DNA of 64,000 nucleotides, taken from Acidaminobacter sp964416305. Lineage in GTDB: Bacteria; Bacillota; Clostridia; Peptostreptococcales; Acidaminobacteraceae. A program made the translations under genes and the position numbers. Below are positions 8,166 through 15,733 of this stretch, in pieces (the first letter of the stretch is position 1; every line of letters starts with the position of its first letter). The DNA lies in assembly GCA_964416305.1 (NCBI GenBank), contig CAYQDM010000008.1, forward strand, positions 53,259 to 117,258, read 5' to 3'. The notes beneath the pieces are model-generated. The model was not told the DNA's origin, made no database searches, and saw only the letters and a program-made list of their open reading frames with translations.

Positions 8166-8292
8166 AAGCTCTGGCACCGAAATGAACTTGGTGACAGGCA
8201 CCGAAACGAACTCGGTGTCAGGTACCGAAACGAACTTGGTGTCAGGTACCGAAACGAACTTGGTGTCAGACCCCAACTCAAACTCAGTGCCT
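8166..8292 (+). repeat. Tandem 24 bp repeats between kamC and kamD
   Basis: Four units of exactly 24 bp (8173-8196, 8197-8220, 8221-8244, 8245-8268) with core ACCGAAACGAACTTGGTG, plus a degenerate fifth. The last two units are identical. The leading AAGCTCTGGCAC is shared with elements at 56258 and, inverted, near 61950. The unit is a multiple of three, so an open frame passes through, but it has no gene-like start. Confidence 0.85.
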
Positions 8293-8317
8293 GCGGCTTG
8301 CGCCTATTGTCCCCCAC
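8287..8317 (+). repeat. REP-like element (GCGGCT...GCGCCTATTG...CCCCAC)
   Basis: GTGCCTGCGGCTTGCGCC then TATTGTCCCCCAC. It is one of seven related copies in the window; the others start at 10844, 37938, 42642, 47714, 61691 and 61807. Two short direct repeats (AACCAACAAAAG) follow before the kamD ribosome site. Confidence 0.7.
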
Positions 8318-8389
8318 CCGCCGCCCGTCACCCCAACCCAGTGAACCAACAAAAGAACCAACAAAAGAACCAAAGAGGAGTGAACATCC

Positions 8390-9952
8390 ATGCAGAAAAA
8401 CAAGCTGAACCTGGACTTTGGCCTGGTGGCAGAAGCCCGGCAATCCGCAGCCCGCATTGCGGCGGACATCCAGCCGTTTATAGATCAGCATTCCAGCGTC
8501 ACCGTCGAGCGCACCGTCGCGAGACTTCTCGGCATCGATGGCATCGATGAGCTGGAGCGCCCGCTGCCGAACATCATGATCGAAGCCATCAAGAAGGAAG
8601 GCGGCCTCCCGCTGGGCGCTGCCTACTGGATCGGCCGCGCCATGCTGGCTACCGGCAAGACCCCGCAGGAAATCGCAGAAGCCGTCGCAGCTGGTGAGAT
8701 CGATCTCGCCAAGCTCCCCGAGAAATCCCTCGAGGACATCCAGGCGGCCGTGAACAAAGTCGCAGTCAAAACCGTGGAGCGCATCCGCGCGAACCGGGCG
8801 CATCGCGAAGACTTCATCAAAAATGTTGGCGAGGGTCCAAAACCGTACCTCTACGTCATCGTCGCCACAGGCAACATCTACGAGGACGTCCTCCAGGCCC
8901 AGGCGGCTGCCAGACAAGGTGCGGACGTCATCGCCGTTATCCGCACCACCGCCCAGTCCCTGCTGGACTACGTGCCGTACGGTCCAACCACCGAAGGCTT
9001 CGGCGGCACCTACGCCACCCAGGAAAACTTCCGCATCATGCGCCGCGCCCTGGACGAAGTGGGCAACGAAGTCGGCCGCTACATCCGCCTCTGCAACTAC
9101 TGCTCAGGCCTCTGCATGCCGGAAATCGCCGCCATGGGCGCCCTCGAGCGCCTCGACGTCATGCTCAACGACGCCCTCTACGGCATCCTGTTCCGCGACA
9201 TCAACATGCAGCGCACCCTGGTCGACCAGTACTTCTCCAGGATCATCAACGGCTTTGCCGGCATTATCATCAACACCGGCGAGGACAACTACCTGACTAC
9301 AGCCGATGCTGTCGAAGAGGCACACACCGTCCTGGCCAGCCAGTTCATCAACGAGCAATTCGCCCTCCGCGCAGGACTGCCGGAAGAGCAAATGGGCCTC
9401 GGCCATGCCTTTGAGATGAATCCAAACCTCAAAGACGGCTTCCTCCTCGAATTGTCCCAAGCACAAATGGCACGGGATATCTTCCCTAAAGCACCTCTGA
9501 AGTACATGCCGCCGACCAAGTTCATGAATGGCAACATCTTCAAAGGCCACGTCCAGGACGCGCTCTTCAACATGGTTTCCATCATGACCAACCAGGGCAT
9601 CCAGCTCCTTGGCATGCTGACCGAAGCCATCCACACGCCGCTGCTCCAGGACCGCGCCCTTTCCATTGAGAACGCCCGCTACATCTTCAACAACATGCGC
9701 AGCATCAGCGACGAAATCGAGTTCAAAGAAGGCGGCATGATCCAGAGCCGCGCTCAGGCGGTGCTCGCGGACGCGGCGGCCATGCTCAAGGACATTGAGC
9801 AGGAAGGCATCATGTCCACCATTGAAAAAGGCAAGTTCGCCGGCGTCAAGCGCCCTATGAACGGCGGCAAAGGCCTGGACGGCGTCGTCGTCAAAGACGC
9901 CCTGTACTTCAATCCATTTATTGAACTCATGCTTGGAAAGGAGGGTGAATAA
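8390..9952 (+). CDS. kamD: Lysine 5,6-aminomutase alpha subunit
   Basis: A 520-residue catalytic alpha subunit of the adenosylcobalamin- and PLP-dependent mutase that moves the terminal amino group of D-lysine or L-beta-lysine to the adjacent carbon. The product from beta-lysine is 3,5-diaminohexanoate, the Kdd substrate. The sequence (start QKNKLNLDFGLVAEARQSA, core NYCSGLCMPEIAAMGALERL, and MNPNLKDGFL) is typical of KamD, and the length matches. ATG 8390 follows AAGAGGAG. kamE begins 3 nt after the stop, so the two subunits are co-translated. Ornithine aminomutase OraE is different in length and domain fusion, so lysine is the preferred substrate. Confidence 0.95.
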   Translation: MQKNKLNLDFGLVAEARQSAARIAADIQPFIDQHSSVTVERTVARLLGIDGIDELERPLPNIMIEAIKKEGGLPLGAAYWIGRAMLATGKTPQEIAEAVAAGEIDLAKLPEKSLEDIQAAVNKVAVKTVERIRANRAHREDFIKNVGEGPKPYLYVIVATGNIYEDVLQAQAAARQGADVIAVIRTTAQSLLDYVPYGPTTEGFGGTYATQENFRIMRRALDEVGNEVGRYIRLCNYCSGLCMPEIAAMGALERLDVMLNDALYGILFRDINMQRTLVDQYFSRIINGFAGIIINTGEDNYLTTADAVEEAHTVLASQFINEQFALRAGLPEEQMGLGHAFEMNPNLKDGFLLELSQAQMARDIFPKAPLKYMPPTKFMNGNIFKGHVQDALFNMVSIMTNQGIQLLGMLTEAIHTPLLQDRALSIENARYIFNNMRSISDEIEFKEGGMIQSRAQAVLADAAAMLKDIEQEGIMSTIEKGKFAGVKRPMNGGKGLDGVVVKDALYFNPFIELMLGKEGE

Positions 9953-9954
9953 TA

Positions 9955-10743
9955 ATGTCTGCCGATGGTCGTACAACCACATCCTCCACAGCACATTCCG
10001 CTATTGACCTCACCAAAATCAAGCCTTATGGCGATACCCTCAACGACGGCATGATGCAGTTCAGCTTCACGCTCCCGGTGCCTTATTCCGATGAAGCCCG
10101 CGAAGCCGCCCGGCTCTATCTCCTCAAGATGGGCGTCGACGAGCCTCAGATCAGCCACTACGAAGACCTTGGCGTGGGCTATACCTTCTTCGTCTGCTAC
10201 GGCAAGGGCACCCACACTGTCGACTTCACCAAGATCGAAGTGCCAAAAGTCGACGTCGAGGTCATGGACAAGTATGGCGTCGAGGATTACATCAGGGAAA
10301 ACATCAAGCGCCCAGTCGTCATTGTAGGCGCCTGCACCGGCACGGATGCCCATACGGTCGGCATCGACGCCATCATGAACATGAAAGGCTACGATGGTCA
10401 CTACGGCCTCGAGCGCTACGAAGGCATTGAAGCCTACAACCTGGGTTCCCAGGTGCCAAACGAGGAATTCTTGGCAAAAGCCATCGAACTGAACGCAGAC
10501 GCCGTGATCGTCTCCCAGGTCGTCACACAGAAGGATGTTCACATCCCGAACCTGTCCAACCTGATCGAGCTCATCGAGGCGGAAGGTCTCAGAGACAAGC
10601 TGGTGGTCGTTGCCGGCGGTCCGAGGATCAGCCACGAGCTGGCCAAGGAAATTGGCTATGATGCCGGTTTCTCCACCGGCACCTACGCGGAGCATGTAGC
10701 AACCTTTGTCGTGACGCAGATGGTGCAGCGGGGTCTAGTATAA
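9955..10743 (+). CDS. kamE: Lysine 5,6-aminomutase beta subunit
   Basis: A 262-residue cobalamin-binding beta subunit. The base-off B12 motif D131-x-H133-x-x-G136 (DAHTVG) and Lys144 are at exactly the positions known for the cobalt-ligand histidine and PLP-binding lysine of the clostridial enzyme, which supports the start. AAAGGAGGG lies 11 nt before ATG 9955 and spans the end of kamD. Codons 3-5 (A-D-G) are encoded by a copy of the GACCATCGGC motif in the non-conserved N-terminal tail. The gene ends the cluster, and a perfect hairpin follows. Confidence 0.96.
   Translation: MSADGRTTTSSTAHSAIDLTKIKPYGDTLNDGMMQFSFTLPVPYSDEAREAARLYLLKMGVDEPQISHYEDLGVGYTFFVCYGKGTHTVDFTKIEVPKVDVEVMDKYGVEDYIRENIKRPVVIVGACTGTDAHTVGIDAIMNMKGYDGHYGLERYEGIEAYNLGSQVPNEEFLAKAIELNADAVIVSQVVTQKDVHIPNLSNLIELIEAEGLRDKLVVVAGGPRISHELAKEIGYDAGFSTGTYAEHVATFVVTQMVQRGLV
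9961..9970 (-). repeat. GACCATCGGC motif at the kamE start
   Basis: Exact copy plus the 3' A of the consensus, on the minus strand, beginning at codon 3 of kamE. Confidence 0.85.
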
Positions 10744-10770
10744 TTTCAACAATATGACAGTCCGAATATT

Positions 10771-10811
10771 ACAGTCCGCGTCCCCAAGTTCAGGTTGGGG
10801 ACGCGGACTGT
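10771..10811 (+). terminator. Terminator-like perfect hairpin after kamE
   Basis: A 17 bp perfect stem (ACAGTCCGCGTCCCCAA and its complement) with a 7 nt loop, followed by CATGTTTTTG. The arm core TCCGCGTCCCC also occurs near 50262 and, as TCCGCGTCACC, near 56310 and 56330, so this is both a terminator and a member of a repeat family. Confidence 0.8.
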
Positions 10812-10843
10812 CATGTTTTTGTAACACAAGAATGTAGAAGGCG

Positions 10844-10874
10844 GTGCCAGCGGCTTTTGGCCTGTCGACCCCAA
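10844..10874 (+). repeat. REP-like element (GCGGCT family)
   Basis: GTGCCAGCGGCTTTTGGCC then TGTCGACCCCAAC. A diverged family member. The remaining bases to 11126 are AT-rich with no clear gene; a promoter for the next gene is probably there but was not resolved. Confidence 0.55.
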
Positions 10875-11126
10875 CGTCCACTCAGATCACACCTTCCGCA
10901 TTCCTTAATTTTCTAAAATTTCGTGAACAAAATCGAAATTTAACTTTCCAATCAATGGTAAATAAGGTATCATATTAAGGAAATGAGAAGAGATTAACAT
11001 AACTCGCACCCTATAATCTGCAATGTGGAAAGCAGCCAACCAACGGCTAAAAGCACATATCACCCTCACCCACACCACTAGTACAGAACGCCGCCCAATC
11101 CATCAGCCCAACGAGGTGATCCGCCC

Positions 11127-11573
11127 ATGCAGCAGGAAACTGCGCGTCCAAGAAGAGGACTGTCTCTGTACATGTCCATCCTTTCCGCATTAGCCATTGA
11201 ATTATTGACTTTTTTGGAATTTAGACATACGGCACTGTTTTTTGCGGTCTGGACAGTGGTTTTTGCGTTGCTCACAATTTGGGAGATCCTCCACGAGATC
11301 AAGCGCTCACAAAAGCCTGAGGAAGGGCGAAGTGAAAGCCTGCTGCTGAGCGGCCAAAAGCCCCTTTCCGTCATTGACCTGGATCAGGCAAGTGAGAAAG
11401 CGAGTGAAGTCGAACGCCCTGTGGCAGCTTCCAATAAAGGCTTCCGCCTCAGAAATAGGATCTCACACCTCGCAGAAATTGAGGAAAGTCTCCTGATAGC
11501 ATCGTTTGCGGTCTTTGCTATTCTCAATCTGATCCTCATGATTGGCGTCGGGGGCTTTGGGCTTTCGCTGTAG
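11127..11573 (+). CDS. Small integral membrane protein of unknown function
   Basis: A 148-residue protein I do not recognise. It has a probable N-terminal pair of membrane helices (about 16-33 and 38-60), a charged middle segment of about 60 residues rich in K, E and R, and a third hydrophobic helix at the C-terminus ending GVGGFGLSL. ATG 11127 follows GAGGTGAT. It stands alone between the kam cluster and a two-component system, ends in its own terminator, and has no enzyme motif. Confidence 0.65.
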   Translation: MQQETARPRRGLSLYMSILSALAIELLTFLEFRHTALFFAVWTVVFALLTIWEILHEIKRSQKPEEGRSESLLLSGQKPLSVIDLDQASEKASEVERPVAASNKGFRLRNRISHLAEIEESLLIASFAVFAILNLILMIGVGGFGLSL

Positions 11574-11631
11574 GAACTTAAGACCGTGAATCCTGAAATG
11601 GACAGCGCACCAGATCACGCCATGACAAAAT

Positions 11632-11660
11632 AAAAGCCTGAAGGGGCTTTTTCTTTTTTT
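11632..11660 (+). terminator. Intrinsic terminator
   Basis: AAAAGCC / GGCTTTTT short stem with a long T-run, downstream of the small membrane protein gene. Confidence 0.7.
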
Positions 11661-11688
11661 TGAGCATTCCCCCAATTTCAGATATAAT
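11660..11688 (+). promoter_or_regulatory. SigA-type promoter of the kinase operon
   Basis: TTGAGC, 17 nt, TATAAT, about 54 nt before the kinase start. It overlaps the end of the preceding terminator T-run. Confidence 0.7.
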
Positions 11689-11741
11689 AAATCGTAGAGA
11701 TCCATGCAACTGTCGTAATTTGCGAAAGGAGGCGGTTATCC

Positions 11742-14396
11742 GTGTTCAGACCTGTAAAATTCCTCATCCTGCTCCTGTTCTTCTCCGCCCTCCTGATCCC
11801 TTCAGCCGCGCCTGTCTATGCAGAGAACGAAGACAAACTGGACAAGGTCGTCCTTCAGCTCAGATGGGACCCTCAGTTCCAGTTTTCGGGCTACTATCAG
11901 GCCCTCTGGCAAGGCTATTACAAAGAGGAAGGCCTGGAGGTCGAGATCCGCCACGGCTTTGACGAGCGCAGACAGGTGCTGCGCCCTACGGAAGAGGTCA
12001 TCAGCGGCCGCGCGGACTTTGGCATAGGCACCTCGGATATTCTGCTGGACATGGGCAATAATCAGCTTAAGATAGTCGCCTCCTTTTTCCAGAAGAGCCC
12101 GACAGAATTTTATATGCTGGCCGACACCCCCTTCGAGGGGATCGAGGATTTCAACACCCTGAATGTCGCCCGCAGACTCGACGACACCCTGGACCTGGAG
12201 CTCCAGGCCATGATGATCTCCCGGGGCATTGTGCCGGATGACGCCAAACTGCGAAGCGCTTCCATGACCATAGCCTTTGAAGACCTCCTGATTGGCCGGT
12301 TTGACGTGATCCCCAGCTACCTGGGCACCATGGGCTACTACGCCGCCAGGGAAGGGATCGATGTTCGCGTGATCCGTCCCATCGACTATGGCATTGATTT
12401 CTACGGGGATTCCCTGTTTACTTCCACCCGACTGGTGGTTGAGAATCCGGAACTGGTGGAGCGCTTTCGGAGAGCGACCATCAAAGGCTGGGAATATGCT
12501 CTGAAACATGCAGTTGAAACTTCCGTTGCCATAGGTCAGGCGCTGCCGCGTCAGGATATGAACGTAGCCGAGCACACCGGGTATAACCGCTTTCAGGCAG
12601 GGGTGGTACAGGATCTCATGCTGTACCCCGTGGTCGAAGTGGGCAACCTGAATCCCCTGCGCTGGGATCATATGCAGCAGACCCTCAAAGAACTGGGCTT
12701 CATGGAGGAGACCTACCCCATTGAATCCATTATTTTCGACTATGAAGCCATTATGGAGGCTAAACGGCTGGCGGATACTGAAAAGCGTCAGGGGCAAATC
12801 ATCAGCTTTGTCATTCTTTTGGTGGTGCTGATGGTGCTGTTTCTCTTCGTGCGAAACCGGGAGCTGAATGACGAGATCGCCGAGCGCCTCAAGGCAGAGG
12901 CGACGCTGTCCCGCTCCTACGAACGCCACCAGTCCATCTTTGACAACGCCGTCCTGGCCATTACTATGGCGGACGTGAACGGCAAAATCCTGCAGGCCAA
13001 CGGCACCTGGGCCCGACAGATTGGCTACCCCCTGGAAGAGCTGATTGGCATGAACATTCTGGATCTGGTGGATCCAAACTCCAGGGACCATGGCTCAGAA
13101 GAGCTTTCAGCCCTTGCCGATGGTCGTCAGAACGAAATCGAGATCGAACGCACTTACGTCCGAAAGGACGGCAGTCTCCTCCACGCACGGGTCTTCATGA
13201 CCCGGATCAAGGACCCTGAAACAGATGAAATGGTCAATCTGGCCATGATCGAGGACATCACCTGGGACCTCTTTGAAGAAGAGGCCGTCCGCCGCAGCGA
13301 AGCCCGTTTCCGCGCCATAGTCGACGACATTGCCGCGGAAATTGGTCCGGACACCGCAGGCGCAGAATCCATCAAACCTCTGGATTCACTGGAAGTCCTG
13401 GACATCCCCGGCAGAGAGCGCCTCAGCCTCAAACTGGAGCAGATCAACCTCGAGCTCGAGCGGCTCTTTAAAAAAGAACTGGACGAGAACCGACAGAAAG
13501 AGGCCCTCATTGCCCACCAGGGCAGACTTGCCGCCACCGGCGAAATGGTGGCCAACATTGCCCATCAGTGGCGCCAGCCTCTGAACAACCTGTCCCTGAT
13601 CCTAAGCAACCTGGAGGACGGCTTTCATTACGGGGATCTCCAGCCGGATGAGCTTACCAAAGCCATTGAGAAATCCAAGCGTCTCATCAAGAAAATGTCG
13701 GAGACCATAGACGACTTCAGGGACTTCTTAAAACCGGACAGCACGCCGGTAGTCTTCTCACCTCAGGAAGAAATTGAAACCGTTCTGGATCTGCTTGAAG
13801 AAAATCTGCGCTTCAATAAGGTGAAGGCCAGCATTCACGCCCGTGCCGCCTTCGAACTGGCGGGTTCCAGACAGGGCTTCTCCCAGGTGCTCTTCAATCT
13901 GGTCACTAATGCCATAGATGCCATGGCTATGGCCGGCATCCCTGTGGATCAAAGATTTATCGACATAGAGCTCACCGCCCCTGAGGACTGCGGCTGTATC
14001 GGCGGCCAAGGGGCCGCGGTCACCGCTCTCGAACTCAGCGCCCCGAACCTGCCGACACCGGATGCCTGCTGCGAGATCATAGTCCGCGACTCAGGCCCCG
14101 GCGTGCCTGAAGATTTAAAGGACGACATTTTTGACGTCTATTTCACCACCAAGACCGGCGGAAAAGGCACCGGACTGGGCCTGTATATCGCAAAATCCAT
14201 TATTGAAAATCAGTTTGGCGGCCAGCTGGTTCTGCAGGAGAGCAATTCGTCCGGCGCCAGCTTTGCCATCCGGATCCCGGCCAAGGCATTGGTCCAAACG
14301 ACCGCGGAAAAAGTGGACAATGACATCGCTGGGGAGACTGCGGCACGACCATCGGCTGAGCCCCATCTTGAGCCCTTAAGGAGTGAGACCCCATGA
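11742..14396 (+). CDS. Sensor histidine kinase with NMT1/THI5-like binding domain and PAS
   Basis: An 884-residue hybrid sensor. A signal peptide (cleaved near VYA) leads an extracytoplasmic NMT1/THI5-like solute-binding domain (about 30-330; LRWDPQFQFSGYYQALWQGY is the family signature). One membrane helix (about 351-371) follows, then a PAS domain (about 388-500), a coiled linker, HisKA with phospho-acceptor H608 in AHQWRQPLN, and a HATPase with DSGPGVP and GKGTGLGLY. The binding fold is used in ABC transporters for thiamine precursors, nitrate, sulfonates or riboflavin; here it is fused to a kinase. The GTG start follows AAAGGAGGCGG. The stop overlaps the response-regulator start (ATGA). 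The ligand is unknown. There is an insert (TAPEDCGCIGGQ region) inside the HATPase domain. Confidence 0.9.
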   Translation: MFRPVKFLILLLFFSALLIPSAAPVYAENEDKLDKVVLQLRWDPQFQFSGYYQALWQGYYKEEGLEVEIRHGFDERRQVLRPTEEVISGRADFGIGTSDILLDMGNNQLKIVASFFQKSPTEFYMLADTPFEGIEDFNTLNVARRLDDTLDLELQAMMISRGIVPDDAKLRSASMTIAFEDLLIGRFDVIPSYLGTMGYYAAREGIDVRVIRPIDYGIDFYGDSLFTSTRLVVENPELVERFRRATIKGWEYALKHAVETSVAIGQALPRQDMNVAEHTGYNRFQAGVVQDLMLYPVVEVGNLNPLRWDHMQQTLKELGFMEETYPIESIIFDYEAIMEAKRLADTEKRQGQIISFVILLVVLMVLFLFVRNRELNDEIAERLKAEATLSRSYERHQSIFDNAVLAITMADVNGKILQANGTWARQIGYPLEELIGMNILDLVDPNSRDHGSEELSALADGRQNEIEIERTYVRKDGSLLHARVFMTRIKDPETDEMVNLAMIEDITWDLFEEEAVRRSEARFRAIVDDIAAEIGPDTAGAESIKPLDSLEVLDIPGRERLSLKLEQINLELERLFKKELDENRQKEALIAHQGRLAATGEMVANIAHQWRQPLNNLSLILSNLEDGFHYGDLQPDELTKAIEKSKRLIKKMSETIDDFRDFLKPDSTPVVFSPQEEIETVLDLLEENLRFNKVKASIHARAAFELAGSRQGFSQVLFNLVTNAIDAMAMAGIPVDQRFIDIELTAPEDCGCIGGQGAAVTALELSAPNLPTPDACCEIIVRDSGPGVPEDLKDDIFDVYFTTKTGGKGTGLGLYIAKSIIENQFGGQLVLQESNSSGASFAIRIPAKALVQTTAEKVDNDIAGETAARPSAEPHLEPLRSETP
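13116..13125 (-). repeat. GACCATCGGC motif, inside CDS
   Basis: Exact copy on the minus strand in the PAS region of the kinase gene, encoding A-D-G-R. Confidence 0.75.
14347..14356 (+). repeat. GACCATCGGC motif, inside CDS end
   Basis: Exact copy in the non-conserved C-terminal tail of the kinase, read in a third frame as R-P-S-A. Confidence 0.75.
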
Positions 14397-15166
14397 CGCA
14401 AAGCACCCCATCCCTGCTTTCCCACATCCGGCTTCTTTACGTGGAAGACGAATCGGATACCCGGGAGGAGTTTTCGAAATTTCTGAAGCGCCGGGTCGGC
14501 AAGCTGATCACCGGCGAGAACGGGCAGGACGGTCTGAAGCGCTTTGAGGAGCAGCTGCCGGACATTATCCTGACGGACCTGCGCATGCCGTGCATGACGG
14601 GCCTTGAGATGGTGCGGGCGCTGCGGGAGAAGGGCTACAGGACGCCGGTCATCATCCTGAGCGCCCTGTCGGACACCGACACTATATTGGAAGCGGTAGA
14701 CCTGGGCATTGTCAAATACCACGTGAAGCCGGTGGACACCGCGGTGCTTGTGACACAGCTTGAAGCTCTGGCAGAGCAGGTGCTGAAGGCTTCGGTGCGC
14801 ACAACGCTGATCGCCAATCAGCTGGTGGATCTGGAGCAGAAGCAGGCTCTGGAAAAATCCCTGCGCGGCGAGATCTCCGCGCTGATCAAGGAACGCAGCG
14901 GCAAAGGTCCCAGGGACCTCCAGGCCTTTATCCACGGCAGCACCGTTGAAATCACCGCCCGCGGGACGCTGACCGCCCTCGAAAAAACCATCCTGAACAA
15001 CCGCCAGAATACAAAGCTCGTCGAGTACAGCCGCCGAGTCTTCTACCTGGAGTCCGGCCACGAGCTCGAAGCTGCCGTCACCGCCCTGCTGGGCGTCCCC
15101 TGCGTGCTGGAGGACATAGTGATTGACAGTGTCCATGAGGTGGATCAGCTGACGTTTAAGTTTTAG
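14393..15166 (+). CDS. Response regulator with C-terminal DUF2294-like domain
   Basis: A 257-residue partner of the upstream kinase. The receiver domain (about 14-130) has the acidic pair in YVEDES, phospho-acceptor Asp62 in LTDLRMP and the conserved lysine in HVKPVD. The output is not a DNA-binding domain I recognise. Residues about 160-257 (GKGPRDLQAFIHG..., then ARGTLTALEK) resemble DUF2294, a small domain usually found as a stand-alone protein. Its regulatory output is therefore unusual. Translation is coupled to the kinase by a four-base overlap. The DUF2294 assignment is from remembered sequence pattern and needs a profile search. Confidence 0.8.
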   Translation: MTQSTPSLLSHIRLLYVEDESDTREEFSKFLKRRVGKLITGENGQDGLKRFEEQLPDIILTDLRMPCMTGLEMVRALREKGYRTPVIILSALSDTDTILEAVDLGIVKYHVKPVDTAVLVTQLEALAEQVLKASVRTTLIANQLVDLEQKQALEKSLRGEISALIKERSGKGPRDLQAFIHGSTVEITARGTLTALEKTILNNRQNTKLVEYSRRVFYLESGHELEAAVTALLGVPCVLEDIVIDSVHEVDQLTFKF

Positions 15167-15175
15167 GGCGTTTGG

Positions 15176-15185
15176 GCCGATGGTC
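15176..15185 (-). repeat. GACCATCGGC motif, intergenic copy
   Basis: Exact copy on the minus strand, preceded by T in motif orientation, 10 nt after the response-regulator stop. Confidence 0.8.
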
Positions 15186-15307
15186 ACCCAACGGCACGTC
15201 CCTTAAACCCCTGACTTTTCAGTCAATTCTGGCAATGGTCCTCGACGCTTTTGTGTCTTTTTCACAATGAAATCTGAAGAAGCATCCCCTATAGGCCTTC
15301 AATTGTA

Positions 15308-15336
15308 TTGACAATTTGTAGTCACGGACGTATAAT
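15308..15336 (+). promoter_or_regulatory. Consensus SigA promoter of the xdh operon
   Basis: TTGACA, exactly 17 nt, TATAAT: a perfect housekeeping promoter. It lies about 390 nt upstream of the first xdh start, so the transcript has a long leader. Confidence 0.9.
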
Positions 15337-15344
15337 AATCCCGT

Positions 15345-15474
15345 AGTTCGGTGAAACGCCATGTTCACCGAAAAACATTCAACTTCAATAGCATTGCTGG
15401 ATCGTGCTTGAGAATCTTTAGGTCTTAAACAAGTCAGCCCAGGGTATATATACCTTGTGCTGACTTTTATTTTT
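15345..15474 (+). promoter_or_regulatory. xdh leader part 1: attenuator ending in an intrinsic terminator
   Basis: Just after the promoter is a 9 bp hairpin (TTCGGTGAA / TTCACCGAA). At 15431-15474 there is a strong terminator: AAGTCAGC / GCTGACTT enclosing AGGGTATA / TATACCTT, then TTTTATTTTT. A terminator about 130 nt into a leader with a perfect promoter suggests conditional read-through. No riboswitch class was recognised. Confidence 0.65.
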
Positions 15475-15617
15475 GAATCTTTCGCCGGCCGGACAGGTTG
15501 CAGGCGCTAAGCCGAGCGCTGCCAACTGAAAAGCCGCTCAAAAGAATGATGTCATGCCCCCCATGACGCACTCGCGGACGGAGCTGGGATTTCACCAGTC
15601 CGTCCGGCGAAGGATTC
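15475..15617 (+). ncRNA. xdh leader part 2: large structured RNA, candidate Moco-type riboswitch
   Basis: The two ends pair over about 20 bp (15475-15494 with 15598-15617; core TTCGCCGG / CCGGCGAA). Inside are a hairpin GGTTG..GGCGCT / AGCGCT..CAACT, a GTCATG / CATGAC hairpin enclosed by a CCGC / GCGG pairing, and a CTGG / CCAG hairpin. This multi-stem junction precedes genes for a molybdenum-cofactor enzyme, which makes a molybdenum- or tungsten-cofactor-sensing RNA plausible. The class is not established from sequence alone. Confidence 0.5.
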
Positions 15618-15733
15618 AAATGAAACAGCTTATAAGCGATAAACTGCACCGCTCGCTTCTAAGCCGTTTCACTTACAATAATGCAAAAGATCAGGTTATT
15701 CCCACGCAACTTCATTTAGAGGAGGATTTGTTC

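Noticed and set aside
8173..8268. CRISPR array
   Set aside because: The 24 bp units are directly adjacent with no spacers and there are no cas genes.
8086..8550. Open frame spanning the end of kamC, the tandem repeats and the start of kamD
   Set aside because: The repetitive G-T-E-T-N peptide is a result of the 24 bp units being a multiple of three; it overlaps two real genes in another frame.
15554..15733. N-terminal extension of xdhB
   Set aside because: The segment overlaps the 3' arm of the structured leader; the family start MLTIREYARP and a strong ribosome site are at 15734.
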